Of a stretch of DNA of 64,000 bases, positions 9,127 through 19,365 are shown piece after piece. Every line of letters starts with the position of its first letter. Position 1 is the first letter of the stretch. Origin of the DNA: Enterobacter asburiae (GTDB lineage Bacteria; Pseudomonadota; Gammaproteobacteria; Enterobacterales; Enterobacteriaceae); assembly GCF_007035645.1 (NCBI RefSeq), contig NZ_AP019632.1, forward strand, positions 310,001 through 374,000, read 5' to 3'. The position numbers and the translations under genes are program-made. Under the pieces are notes generated by a model, which had not been told where the DNA came from, did not search any database, and worked only from the letters and a program-made list of their open reading frames with translations.

Positions 9127-9431
9127 AAATGACCTCATTGAAATATTAATATGTAGGTGGATGGCACGCGTGCAGTAAAATAATAAGTGCCAGCAATATT
9201 TCTGGGAATATGCTATTGAGCCCAGGCTGTTTTTAATAACGATAAGATCGTTCTTAATTAAACATGGCTATGTTTAATGTTTAGTACTGCTTAACTTTTT
9301 GCTTTGGATATATGACATTTGCCTTATGCCGAATGCTGTTTTTACAGTTTTGTAATAGCACGCATACTTAATTTCGGAATAAGTTGGTTGAATAACCTAA
9401 GAAAATAGATTTCACACGGGGTTATGCTACG
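9127..9431. other. AT-rich divergent intergenic region (305 bases)
   Basis: Clearly richer in A and T than the flanking core genes. It separates the divergent hydrolase and LuxR-type genes and must hold promoters for both. I see no convincing operator, repeat or RNA. The base composition fits horizontally acquired DNA. Confidence 0.5.
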
Positions 9432-10037
9432 ATGAATATATTAATGATCGATGAATTACCGATCTTCATTCACGGTATGAAAACAGAGCTGGAACGCGTC
9501 ATGCCGGAATGCACTGTTTTTGCAGCGAACAACTTTGAAGATGCACACGCAATTTTAACCTCTATGCCGGTCAGCATTATTTTGCTGGATGGTGAAATGA
9601 AGTGCCGTGATTTTATCACTAATTTGATGACAAACTGGCCTGAGCTACCGATCGTGGTGATGTTACGAAAAACGACGGATAAGATATTCAACTTCTACAT
9701 CCGCCAAAGCATTAAGGGCATTTTTACCAAGGATCTCCCCGCGGAGAAAATCAGCCAGATACTTTGCATGGTTTCCTCGGGGGTGGTCTGTTTTCCGGAG
9801 CAAGCCGTGGTCCAGCGAGAACAACCCACTGGCGGTTTGCCAATCTATTCCCTGAGTCGTCGGCAGAAGGAAGTTCTTAAGCTGCTGGCGAATGGAGGAA
9901 CAAATAAGCAGATCAGCCGGCAATTGAATATCAGCGCAGGTACGGTCAAAGTGCATCTGGAATCCATCTTTCACCGACTACAGGTCAACAATCGAACGCA
10001 GGCCGCAATGCTCTATTTTAAATATATGTCTAATTAG
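9432..10037 (+). CDS. NarL/FixJ-type response regulator, orphan
   Basis: 201 residues. The N-terminal receiver has the acidic pair in LMIDELP (D7, E8), a phospho-acceptor candidate Asp53 in IILLDGEM, and the conserved Lys in GIFTKDL. The usual Ser/Thr switch segment is atypical (VVMLRKT). The C-terminal LuxR-type HTH runs from LSRRQKEVLKLLANGGTNK through GTVKVHLESIFHRL (about residues 137-190). No sensor kinase is adjacent. It is divergent from the hydrolase gene and convergent with the minus-strand DUF2589/lysozyme cluster, sharing a terminator with it. It could control either. Low GC supports acquisition together with the island. Confidence 0.82.
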   Translation: MNILMIDELPIFIHGMKTELERVMPECTVFAANNFEDAHAILTSMPVSIILLDGEMKCRDFITNLMTNWPELPIVVMLRKTTDKIFNFYIRQSIKGIFTKDLPAEKISQILCMVSSGVVCFPEQAVVQREQPTGGLPIYSLSRRQKEVLKLLANGGTNKQISRQLNISAGTVKVHLESIFHRLQVNNRTQAAMLYFKYMSN

Positions 10038-10084
10038 CCGATTTTCAGCAAAGCGAAGGGCTGCAGTCAAAATGCGTTAAAAGA

Positions 10085-10123
10085 AAAGCGCAACAGACAG
10101 ACCTCTGTTGCGCTTTGTTTTTT
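10085..10123. terminator. Bidirectional terminator at the regulator / membrane-protein junction
   Basis: A 13-base perfect stem AAAGCGCAACAGA / TCTGTTGCGCTTT, followed by GTTTTTTTT on the plus strand and by A-rich sequence (T-rich for the minus transcript) on the other side. It ends both the regulator gene and the minus-strand cluster. Confidence 0.92.
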
Positions 10124-10413
10124 TAACGGTACTGAGATTTGAAATAATATATCACCACCACCAGCGTTCCGAAGTCCTGCAATAGCCAAAATGGAAAGCT
10201 GTCACTCAGTATATCAGCACCGGTAAGAATAAATTTCATGTTTAAGCTGCTCTCACCAAAAAAACCAAAGGCGAGGGCGGCTAAGCCAATTTTACACATT
10301 ACCGGCAGGGCATGGACTCTTCGGCTATAGGCGGCAAACAAAATCAGCAGCGATGTTATCAGGTCGACGAAGATAATAAAGGGAAGCACCCAGCCATTCA
10401 TTATGTTAAGCAT
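10123..10413 (-). CDS. Small three-segment membrane protein, holin-like
   Basis: 96 residues, last gene of the minus-strand cluster. Predicted membrane segments are at about residues 8-28, 38-56 and 70-90, with short charged turns (YSRRVH) between and a basic end (KSQYR). Its ATG directly abuts the stop of the gene before it (TAAATG), and a GGAG sits 5 bases ahead, inside the upstream gene, so translation is probably coupled. Size, topology and nearness to a lysozyme suggest a holin or antiholin, but I recognise no specific family. A plain membrane anchor is the alternative. Confidence 0.55.
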   Translation of the reverse strand: MLNIMNGWVLPFIIFVDLITSLLILFAAYSRRVHALPVMCKIGLAALAFGFFGESSLNMKFILTGADILSDSFPFWLLQDFGTLVVVIYYFKSQYR

Positions 10414-10821
10414 TTATTCTCCATCGGGTTTGTTGTGGGTTAAATCAGGCGGAGAAAGTGATTCATGTCTGACTTTACTTTTGATGACGCTTGCAACATC
10501 AAAAATATCGCGCTGTTCATGCCGGCGAAAAAAGTTTGCCAGCCAGACGATCAGGCCATTACTCATTGCCCCGAGGATATACCCTAAACCAAGCGTGATA
10601 TCGGCCTGATTAAGGTCTATCTTTAACCAGCGGGCTGCTAATCCACCTAATGCGACGGCCGCGCCCATGCTGATTCCACCAAAAATAATGCCTGCCATAA
10701 ATCGGCTGTGCTGGTGCAATCGCTGCGGTTGCCAGAAAAACGAGATACTGACGCCGCCAAATAAACCTGAAAAAGCCAGCAAGGCTTCACTGATGAGGGT
10801 CGGGAGATAGATGTCAGACAT
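10414..10821 (-). CDS. Small membrane protein with charged tail, holin-like
   Basis: 135 residues. Three hydrophobic segments are at about 8-28, 42-64 and 76-98 (rich in Gly and Ala, as in GIIFGGISMGAAVALGG), then a hydrophilic tail starting FFRRHEQRDIFD. This layout, with a basic and acidic cytoplasmic tail after the last segment, is common in phage holins of about this length. The ribosome site is AGAGGA. The gene is followed without a gap by the second membrane gene. The function is inferred from topology and from the lysozyme upstream in the same direction; no family motif is certain. Confidence 0.58.
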   Translation of the reverse strand: MSDIYLPTLISEALLAFSGLFGGVSISFFWQPQRLHQHSRFMAGIIFGGISMGAAVALGGLAARWLKIDLNQADITLGLGYILGAMSNGLIVWLANFFRRHEQRDIFDVASVIKSKVRHESLSPPDLTHNKPDGE

Positions 10822-10842
10822 ACGTTCATCCTCTGCAAGGAT

Positions 10843-10866
10843 AAATCCCCTCGGAAAAGGGGATTT
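10843..10866. terminator. Stem-loop between barnase-like gene and membrane genes
   Basis: AAATCCCC, loop tcggaaaa, GGGGATTT, with further A-T pairs at the base. No T-run follows on the minus strand, so it may act as an RNA stability or processing element rather than a full terminator. Confidence 0.5.
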
Positions 10867-10886
10867 ATTATCGTAACGGGCGCTTA

Positions 10887-11369
10887 TTATTGGCAGGGAT
10901 CCAGCTCAACAATATGCTGATACTTATCGGTCGTAATAAAGCGCTGTTGCCCTGACAGGCTGTAAATCAAACGCTTGGGAGAGCGATACCCCTTCACGAC
11001 ATCGATATCCGCGCTAAGCCAGGGCTGACTGGAAGGAAGAGCGCGATCGCTGTATTTATCGCCACCGATCCATTTTTGATTGGTGGGTTTAAGACCCCAA
11101 AGCGATTCGCTTTCACTTCCCGACCAGCCGAGGCGTTTGGCCTCATCCGAGGTAATATAGCGGTCGGGCAGGCGCCCAAAATTTTTTATATGACGAAGCG
11201 TTGTCGCCAGATCGGTCACGTTATTGACGGGCACCATACCCTGAGAAGATAAAAAGGTGTTGGCTTCCTTTATTTCCTCTTCGCAGGTTGGCATGGCGGC
11301 GGTTGCCTGTAACACGTTGAATAACGAAACAGACAGTACGGCCATTTTCACTATGTAAAGTGGTTTCAT
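10887..11369 (-). CDS. Exported barnase-family protein with both catalytic residues replaced
   Basis: 160 residues. A signal peptide covers residues 1-25 (basic start, hydrophobic core, cleavage near ATAA). From residue 65 the protein aligns with Bacillus barnase: LPDRYITSDEAKRLGW (barnase LPDNYITKSEAQALGW), IGGDKYSDRALP, WLSADIDVVKGYRSPKRLIY, and ITTDKYQ. Barnase Arg59, Arg83 and Arg87 correspond to R109, R129 and R133 and are kept. The general base Glu73 is S119, the general acid His102 is K149, and Lys27 is S74. It therefore has the barnase fold but not the known catalytic pair. Cysteines at 29 and 159 could form a disulfide linking the ends. No barstar-like gene is nearby. A good AGGAAAA ribosome site precedes the ATG, 18 bases after the lysozyme stop. 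Confidence 0.8.
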   Translation of the reverse strand: MKPLYIVKMAVLSVSLFNVLQATAAMPTCEEEIKEANTFLSSQGMVPVNNVTDLATTLRHIKNFGRLPDRYITSDEAKRLGWSGSESESLWGLKPTNQKWIGGDKYSDRALPSSQPWLSADIDVVKGYRSPKRLIYSLSGQQRFITTDKYQHIVELDPCQ

Positions 11370-11387
11370 TGTAATTTTCCTGTTGAA

Positions 11388-11837
11388 TTAACTAAGAAAT
11401 AGCTTCATTTCCGCCTCGCGGCGTCGGGTAAGCCCGGTCAAAACCTTACCGCCTGCCTTATTCCAGCTTTTGAACTGCAGTGCGGCGCCCTGGATATCGC
11501 CTGCGTTGAATTTTTTGAGCAGCGTGGATTTCTTTAAATTGCCCACGCCAAGGTTGAAGGCGAACGAAACCAGCGCGTCGAATTGGTTCTGCGTCGAAGC
11601 GTTGTTCAGCAGTTTTTTCACGCCGTCCTCGGTGCGTTTCAGATCTTTGCGCAGCAGATCTTTGGCTTCACCGGTGGTAATTTTGGTGAGCTTTTCCATC
11701 TCCTCTTTGAGGATCAAATGGCCGTAGCCGATGGTCCATAAACCTACGGCATCGCGATAACGCTCCAGCCTCAGCCCTTCAAACTGGCAAATAAGCTGAA
11801 TGCCCCTGTCACCTGTACGTTCTGGTTGTTTTTGCAT
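11388..11837 (-). CDS. GH24 (T4-type) lysozyme / endolysin
   Basis: 149 residues of a phage-type muramidase. The catalytic triad spacing of T4 lysozyme (Glu11, Asp20, Thr26) is kept: E20 in CQFEGLRL, D29 in YRDAVG, T35 in WTIGYGH. The helical C-terminal domain follows, with NQFDALVSFAFNLGVGNLKKST and the ending LTRRREAEMKLFL. There is no signal peptide or signal-anchor, so it would need a membrane pore to reach the wall. Its ATG overlaps the stop of the DUF2589 gene before it by one base (TAATG), a typical coupling. No phage structural, integration or regulatory genes are near, so this is not an ordinary prophage lysis cassette. Confidence 0.9.
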   Translation of the reverse strand: MQKQPERTGDRGIQLICQFEGLRLERYRDAVGLWTIGYGHLILKEEMEKLTKITTGEAKDLLRKDLKRTEDGVKKLLNNASTQNQFDALVSFAFNLGVGNLKKSTLLKKFNAGDIQGAALQFKSWNKAGGKVLTGLTRRREAEMKLFLS

Positions 11838-12439
11838 TACGGAGTCTCCTCTGCTTTCGGGCGGGGAATCACCTTGTTGGTGTATTCGTCAATCAAACGC
11901 ATGACGCTTTCCGGTGGCTCAAGTGCGGTAAATTGCATCTCTACATCGACGTGGCGGCTGTCACGCCCGCCTTTGTTATCGCTGGAAGGCGAAAGGCTGA
12001 CGTGAAAGCGGCCAAATTCGTTTTCACCGGACTGGCGGGAAGGCGCCTGCATGCCTTCCGTACGGATCGTCAGGTTGACCTTCATCTTTTCCAGCATCAG
12101 CCCGCGCGGTGTCGAAAGCGCGACTAAGGGCAGGTCAAAGTAGTGCTTTTCATCCAGCGCCAGCTGTACCGTGCGTGGAATTAACGAACCGTCTTCTGCG
12201 GGTTCGAAAAAGGGATCCAGCGCCTTCATATACTGCTGAGCAATCAGTTCGTTGGCCGCAGTGGCCGCGTACTGCATCCCACGCGTGATATCTTCAAGCG
12301 AGATCGGCACGCCGGGAATATCGGCTGGAGGCGATGGAAGCGTGTTTTCCTGTACCGGCGGCGTGCCTTCATCCTCTTTGCCCGCCCTGTTTTCCGGCTC
12401 CTCATCCTTGCCGCCGCGCAGCCATTTTTTAAAAGACAT
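11837..12439 (-). CDS. DUF2589-family protein, second paralogue
   Basis: 200 residues. Residues 1-45 are charged and proline-rich (EEPENRAGKEDEG, then PPADIPGVP). The domain follows, with ISLEDITRGMQYAATAANELIAQQY, then beta-rich sequence, and ends in LEPPESVMRLIDEYTNKV. That ending matches the tail of the upstream paralogue (QEPPEALQRVIDYLTNA). The family has no established biochemical role. There is no signal peptide or membrane segment. The ribosome site AGGAG is 7 bases before the ATG and directly follows a terminator-like hairpin. The stop overlaps the lysozyme start, so the two are translationally coupled. A role in delivering, activating or being released by the lysis genes is inference. 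Confidence 0.7.
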   Translation of the reverse strand: MSFKKWLRGGKDEEPENRAGKEDEGTPPVQENTLPSPPADIPGVPISLEDITRGMQYAATAANELIAQQYMKALDPFFEPAEDGSLIPRTVQLALDEKHYFDLPLVALSTPRGLMLEKMKVNLTIRTEGMQAPSRQSGENEFGRFHVSLSPSSDNKGGRDSRHVDVEMQFTALEPPESVMRLIDEYTNKVIPRPKAEETP

Positions 12440-12451
12440 ATTTCGCTCCTG

Positions 12452-12475
12452 GAAAAAGGGCTACCCGGGTAGCCC
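12452..12475 (-). terminator. Intercistronic terminator/attenuator between the DUF2589 genes
   Basis: On the minus strand the perfect palindrome GGGCTACCCGGGTAGCCC is followed at once by TTTTTCC and then by the AGGAG of the next gene. It has the form of an intrinsic terminator placed to set the ratio of the first DUF2589 product to everything downstream. Confidence 0.85.
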
Positions 12476-12514
12476 CTGCGTTACGGAATCGCACGTATGT
12501 CGCGGCGTGGAAGA

Positions 12515-13072
12515 TTATTGCGCGGCGACAGGCTTGGTTTTGGCGTTGGTCAGGTAATCAATCACGCGCTGCAGAGCTTCAGGTGGCTCCTGGCGTTTAA
12601 TCTGGGTATGAATGGAATATTTCGCGCGTGTATCGGTCGAACGGGTCTGCTCCGATTTATGGGAGACCTTGCCGGTCATTTTCGCTTTGAAAACGCCCCA
12701 GCCGACGGACGCTTCCACGGAGGCCTCCGCTTCGGTGCTGCTGGAACTGGCTTCGCTCTGGCTCACTTCCAGCTCAAAGTCGATGGTACCGTCCTCGATA
12801 CAGATGATGGGGTGGGTGACCGCCGCCAGGAGCGGAATACTCATCTTACGGGTCACGCTGCCTTTATTGACCCCCTGTTCGTCTACCACGGTTTCGTCGT
12901 AATCGAACTCGATCGCGACAGCTTTGCCGTCTTTAATACAGACGGAGAGCAGGAAGTCGGTATAGGCCTTGCTCGCCTGGACCTGTGCTTTGATCATCGC
13001 CTGCAGCGGACCGCCGATCATATGTTCCAGCGGCAGGGCGTTAATAACTGAACCAATAAATTGTGAATCCAT
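12515..13072 (-). CDS. DUF2589-family protein, first paralogue
   Basis: 185 residues. The N-terminal helix region (LPLEHMIGGPLQAMIKAQVQASKAYTDFL) is followed by beta-rich sequence, then a Ser/Glu/Ala stretch (SEASSSSTEAEASVEASVG), then basic sequence with KMTGKVSHKSEQTRSTDTRAKYSIH. The C-terminal motif QEPPEALQRVIDYLTNA is shared with the next gene. No signal peptide or membrane helix. A strong AAGGAG ribosome site precedes the ATG. It is the first gene of the minus-strand cluster and is followed by a terminator, so it is probably the most abundant product. Function unknown; the family is known only as a domain of unknown function. Confidence 0.72.
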   Translation of the reverse strand: MDSQFIGSVINALPLEHMIGGPLQAMIKAQVQASKAYTDFLLSVCIKDGKAVAIEFDYDETVVDEQGVNKGSVTRKMSIPLLAAVTHPIICIEDGTIDFELEVSQSEASSSSTEAEASVEASVGWGVFKAKMTGKVSHKSEQTRSTDTRAKYSIHTQIKRQEPPEALQRVIDYLTNAKTKPVAAQ

Positions 13073-13278
13073 GATGTGAACTCCTTGAATCAGTGAATGC
13101 GCGGTTGCGCAGGAGCCACATTACGGAAAGCGAGAAGGGGAAAATATTGGGTAAATGTCATGGCGAGAGGACGCAAAAAACCTATGCCGATCGCAGGATA
13201 ATCTTAAGGGGTGGTGTTGAGTGATGTTCCGGTTTATTGTTGAAATCCCTGCCTCATCGAATTCCGGAGAACCATCGC

Positions 13279-14472
13279 GTGTTTCAGAAAGTTGACGCCT
13301 ATGCCGGCGACCCTATCCTCTCCTTAATGGAGCGTTTCAAAGAAGATCCTCGCAGCGACAAAGTGAACCTCAGCATCGGTCTGTATTACAACGAGGATGG
13401 CATCATTCCTCAATTAAAAGCCGTTGCCGAAGCCGAAGCGCGTCTGAACGCTGTTCCACACGGTGCTTCTCTTTATCTGCCGATGGAAGGGTTAAACGCC
13501 TACCGCAACACCATCGCTCCGCTGTTATTCGGTGCCGATCACGCGGTGCTCGCGCAAAAACGCGTGGCGACCATCCAGACGCTGGGCGGCTCGGGTGCGC
13601 TGAAAGTGGGTGCAGACTTCCTGAAAAAATACTTCCCGGATTCAGGCGTATGGGTCAGTGACCCGACGTGGGAAAACCACGTTGCGATCTTCGAGGGCGC
13701 AGGTTTCAACGTGGCGACCTATCCGTGGTTCGACAGCGAAACGAACGGCGTGCGCGTTGAAGCTCTGCTGGAAAAACTGAACACCCTACCGGCGCGCAGC
13801 ATTGTGCTGCTGCACCCATGCTGCCATAACCCGACCGGGGCGGATCTCACCAACGCCCAGTGGGATGCGGTGATTGAGGTACTGAAGGCCCGCGACCTGA
13901 TTCCGTTCCTCGACATCGCCTACCAGGGCTTTGGCGCGGGCATGGAAGAAGATGCTTACGCCATCCGCGCCGTGGCCAGCGCCGGGCTGCCTGCTCTGGT
14001 CAGCAACTCCTTCTCTAAAATCTTCTCCCTTTACGGTGAACGCGTTGGCGGTCTGTCCGTGGTCTGTGAAGACGCCGAAGCGGCGGGTCGCGTCCTGGGC
14101 CAGCTGAAGGCGACGGTGCGCCGCATTTACTCCAGCCCGCCAAACTTTGGTGCGCAGGTGGTGGCGACGGTTCTCGGTGACGAACTGCTGAAAGCGTCCT
14201 GGCTTGCCGAAGTGGAAGCGATGCGTAAGCGCATCCTGGCCATGCGTCAGGAGCTGGTTTACGTGCTGAAAGAGGCCGTGCCGGGACATAACTTCGACTA
14301 TCTGCTCAAGCAGCGCGGGATGTTCAGCTATACCGGTCTGAGCGCGGCGCAGGTCGATCGTCTGCGGGAAGAGTTCGGCGTCTACCTGATCGCCAGCGGC
14401 CGTATGTGCGTGGCGGGCCTGAATGCCAGCAACGTTCATCGCGTGGCGCAGGCGTTTGCTGCTGTAATGTAA
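13279..14472 (+). CDS. tyrB: Aromatic-amino-acid (tyrosine) aminotransferase
   Basis: 397 residues from GTG 13279, the same length as E. coli TyrB. The start is chosen because [19 protein letters not shown] aligns with the E. coli N terminus and GGAG lies about 10 bases ahead; an in-frame start at 13237 only adds unmatched residues. It is a class I PLP aminotransferase that makes tyrosine, phenylalanine and leucine from their keto acids with glutamate. The PLP lysine is in [17 protein letters not shown], the substrate-carboxylate Arg is near the C terminus ([11 protein letters not shown]), and [13 protein letters not shown] is typical. It is divergent from the DUF2589 cluster. Confidence 0.97.
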   Translation: MFQKVDAYAGDPILSLMERFKEDPRSDKVNLSIGLYYNEDGIIPQLKAVAEAEARLNAVPHGASLYLPMEGLNAYRNTIAPLLFGADHAVLAQKRVATIQTLGGSGALKVGADFLKKYFPDSGVWVSDPTWENHVAIFEGAGFNVATYPWFDSETNGVRVEALLEKLNTLPARSIVLLHPCCHNPTGADLTNAQWDAVIEVLKARDLIPFLDIAYQGFGAGMEEDAYAIRAVASAGLPALVSNSFSKIFSLYGERVGGLSVVCEDAEAAGRVLGQLKATVRRIYSSPPNFGAQVVATVLGDELLKASWLAEVEAMRKRILAMRQELVYVLKEAVPGHNFDYLLKQRGMFSYTGLSAAQVDRLREEFGVYLIASGRMCVAGLNASNVHRVAQAFAAVM

Positions 14473-14486
14473 GCACTTACCAACCG

Positions 14487-14532
14487 ACCCTCTCCCCGTG
14501 GGAGAGGGCTGGGGTGAGGGTATCAGGCCGCA
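14487..14532. repeat. Palindromic intergenic repeat, about 46 bases, single copy
   Basis: CCCTCTCCCCGTGGGAGAGGG, then CTGGGGTGAGGG, then TATCAGGCCGCAC. This is one member of a repeat family seen many times in this window. It lies between tyrB and aphA; the hairpin may help end tyrB transcripts. The rest of the 217-base gap shows nothing clear. Confidence 0.85.
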
Positions 14533-14689
14533 CAAAAACGTTGCCCGGCATTCTGTGATCGTCTTCTTTTTATTCCGCTTCATAAGCAAAAACTCCTTCC
14601 CTTCATCTCCCGCTGGGGTTATGGTCGGATAGTTTTTTGACCATCCGCTCAAATTAAAACGATAACAAACTGAATATTCAGGGGAAAAT

Positions 14690-15403
14690 ATGCGCAAGAT
14701 CACACTGGCGCTCAGCGCCGCCTGCTTATTGTTCTCGCTTAACAGCGCCGTCGTCGCGCGAGCTTCTGCCCCGACGCCGCTTTACACCGGCACCACCGCC
14801 GCCATTCTCGCCGAGCAGGCGCCCATTCACTGGGTTTCCGTGGCTCAAATCGAAAACAGCCTGATCGGCCGCGCGCCAATGGCCGTGGGTTTTGACATTG
14901 ACGATACCGTACTGTTCTCAAGCCCTGGCTTCTGGCGCGGGAAGAAAACGTATTCACCCGACAGCGAAGCGTATCTGAAGAACCCGGAATTCTGGGAAAA
15001 AATGAATAACGGCTGGGACGAATTCAGCATCCCGAAAGAGGTTGCCCGTGCGCTTATTGCCATGCACGTGAAGCGCGGTGACAGCATCTACTTTGTTACC
15101 GGCCGCAGTCAGACCAAAACCGAAACCGTCTCTAAAACGCTGCAGGATGATTTCCAGATCCCGGCGACCAGCATGAATCCGGTCATTTTTGCCGGTGACA
15201 AAGAAGGGCAAAACACCAAAACCCAGTGGCTGGAAAAGAAAAATATCAAGGTATTCTACGGCGATTCGGATAACGACATCACCGCCGCGCATGACGTGGG
15301 AGCCAGAGGGATCAGGGTATTGCGTGCCTCTAACTCGACCTATCGACCGCTGCCGATGGCCGGAAAGTTTGGCGAAGAGGTGATCGTCAACTCGGAGTAT
15401 TAA
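14690..15403 (+). CDS. aphA: Class B acid phosphatase, periplasmic
   Basis: 237 residues, matching E. coli AphA in length. The signal peptide runs to about residue 25 (cleavage near VVARA|S). The HAD-family nucleophile motif is [19 protein letters not shown], with the two catalytic aspartates. [17 protein letters not shown] carries motif II, and [11 protein letters not shown] carries the metal-binding acidic residues. The magnesium-dependent enzyme removes phosphate from nucleotides and other organic phosphates and can transfer phosphate. The ribosome site is AGGGGAA. It stands alone between tyrB and yjbQ as in K-12. Confidence 0.96.
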   Translation: MRKITLALSAACLLFSLNSAVVARASAPTPLYTGTTAAILAEQAPIHWVSVAQIENSLIGRAPMAVGFDIDDTVLFSSPGFWRGKKTYSPDSEAYLKNPEFWEKMNNGWDEFSIPKEVARALIAMHVKRGDSIYFVTGRSQTKTETVSKTLQDDFQIPATSMNPVIFAGDKEGQNTKTQWLEKKNIKVFYGDSDNDITAAHDVGARGIRVLRASNSTYRPLPMAGKFGEEVIVNSEY

Positions 15404-15516
15404 GTACCCGGCAGCGGGTTTGACTCTTTTTTAATCAAATCTCGCTGCTGCGGGTTTTACCTTTCGTCTTCTTGCTGCACACTTAGAAAGATTCATCTTT
15501 CATCACGGAGCAGCAC

Positions 15517-15933
15517 ATGTGGTATCAACAGACCCTGACCTTAAGCGCTAAACCACGCGGATTTCACCTGGTGACGGATGAAGTCATCGGGAAACTCCGC
15601 GATCTGTCGCGGGTGAAAACGGGTTTGCTGCATCTGCTGCTTCAGCACACGTCAGCCTCTCTCACGCTTAATGAAAATTGCGATCCTACCGTCCGGTCCG
15701 ACATGGAGCACCATTTTCTGAAGAGCGTCCCGGACAACGCGCCTTACGAGCATGACTATGAGGGGGCGGACGATATGCCTTCCCATATTAAATCTTCCCT
15801 GCTGGGCGTGTCGTTGATGCTGCCGGTTCACAACGGGCGGCTGCTGTTGGGAACGTGGCAGGGGATCTGGCTGGGAGAGCATCGCATTCACGGTGGTTCG
15901 CGTAAAATTATCGCCACGCTACAAGGGGAATAA
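15517..15933 (+). CDS. yjbQ: YjbQ family protein (UPF0047)
   Basis: 138 residues matching the YjbQ/UPF0047 family. Conserved [24 protein letters not shown] and the C-terminal [20 protein letters not shown] are visible. The family fold is known, and E. coli YjbQ has weak thiamin phosphate synthase activity reported for it; the physiological role is uncertain. yjbR begins 2 bases after the stop, so the two are probably co-transcribed. GGAG ribosome site. Confidence 0.93.
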   Translation: MWYQQTLTLSAKPRGFHLVTDEVIGKLRDLSRVKTGLLHLLLQHTSASLTLNENCDPTVRSDMEHHFLKSVPDNAPYEHDYEGADDMPSHIKSSLLGVSLMLPVHNGRLLLGTWQGIWLGEHRIHGGSRKIIATLQGE

Positions 15934-15935
15934 AG

Positions 15936-16289
15936 ATGACAATTTCGGAGATACTTCAGTACTGCATGAGCAAGCCCGGCGCGGAGCAGAGCGTTCATAG
16001 CGACTGGAAAGCCACGCAGATTAAGGTGGGAGATGTCCTGTTTGCGATGGTGAAAGAGGTGGAAGGCCGTCCGGCGGCGTCGCTGAAAACCAGCCCTGAA
16101 CTGGCGGATTTGCTACGCCAGCAGCATGATGACGTGAGGCCGAGCAAGCACCTTAATAAGGCGCACTGGAGCACCGTCTATCTGGATGGGTCGATTCCTG
16201 GATCGCAGATTTACTACCTGGTGGACGCGTCCTATCAGCAGGCGGTTGAGCTGCTGCCGGAAACCACCCGACAGCAACTCTCCGTGTGA
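15936..16289 (+). CDS. yjbR: YjbR/MmcQ-like DNA-binding-fold protein
   Basis: 117 residues, matching E. coli YjbR, a MmcQ/YjbR-family protein with a CyaY-like, double-wing fold. Visible family marks are the start MTISEILQYCMSKPGAEQSV, KVGDVLFAMV, and SKHLNKAHWSTVYLDGSIP. The function is not established. Its stop is 3 bases from the stop of the convergent uvrA, with no room for a terminator. Confidence 0.93.
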   Translation: MTISEILQYCMSKPGAEQSVHSDWKATQIKVGDVLFAMVKEVEGRPAASLKTSPELADLLRQQHDDVRPSKHLNKAHWSTVYLDGSIPGSQIYYLVDASYQQAVELLPETTRQQLSV

Positions 16290-16292
16290 CAA

Positions 16293-19115
<2,823 letters not shown>

Positions 19116-19202
19116 TCACCTTTCCCGGTTGGAACACGGATTGCCTGATTTGTTTGAAGGACAAACGGCTGTCAGAAACGGCTAATTATGACACAATTTG
19201 AC

Positions 19203-19218
19203 CTGTTTGAATATACAG
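19203..19218. promoter_or_regulatory. LexA (SOS) box between uvrA and ssb
   Basis: CTGTTTGAATATACAG fits the CTGT-N8-ACAG consensus exactly. It lies 88 bases upstream of the uvrA start and 148 upstream of ssb. The E. coli uvrA/ssb region carries a LexA site at the same place. Confidence 0.92.
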
Positions 19219-19365
19219 TATTGGAATGCATTTTCTGATTGGCTGTGTAACAATGTGGAGTTGCGAGAGAACTCTGGAACGTGCTACGCAACTATCAAAG
19301 TGCAGCATGGAAATGGTACACTCGCGCGTTTACACTATTAAGAAACGTATTCAGGAGACACGAAC

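Noticed and set aside
10887..11369. Active secreted RNase toxin with immunity gene
   Set aside because: Both catalytic residues of barnase are replaced and no barstar-like gene is present, so an active-toxin label is not supported.
11388..11837. Prophage remnant, because of the phage-type lysozyme
   Set aside because: No capsid, tail, terminase, integrase or phage regulator genes are nearby, and the neighbours are DUF2589 and barnase-like genes.
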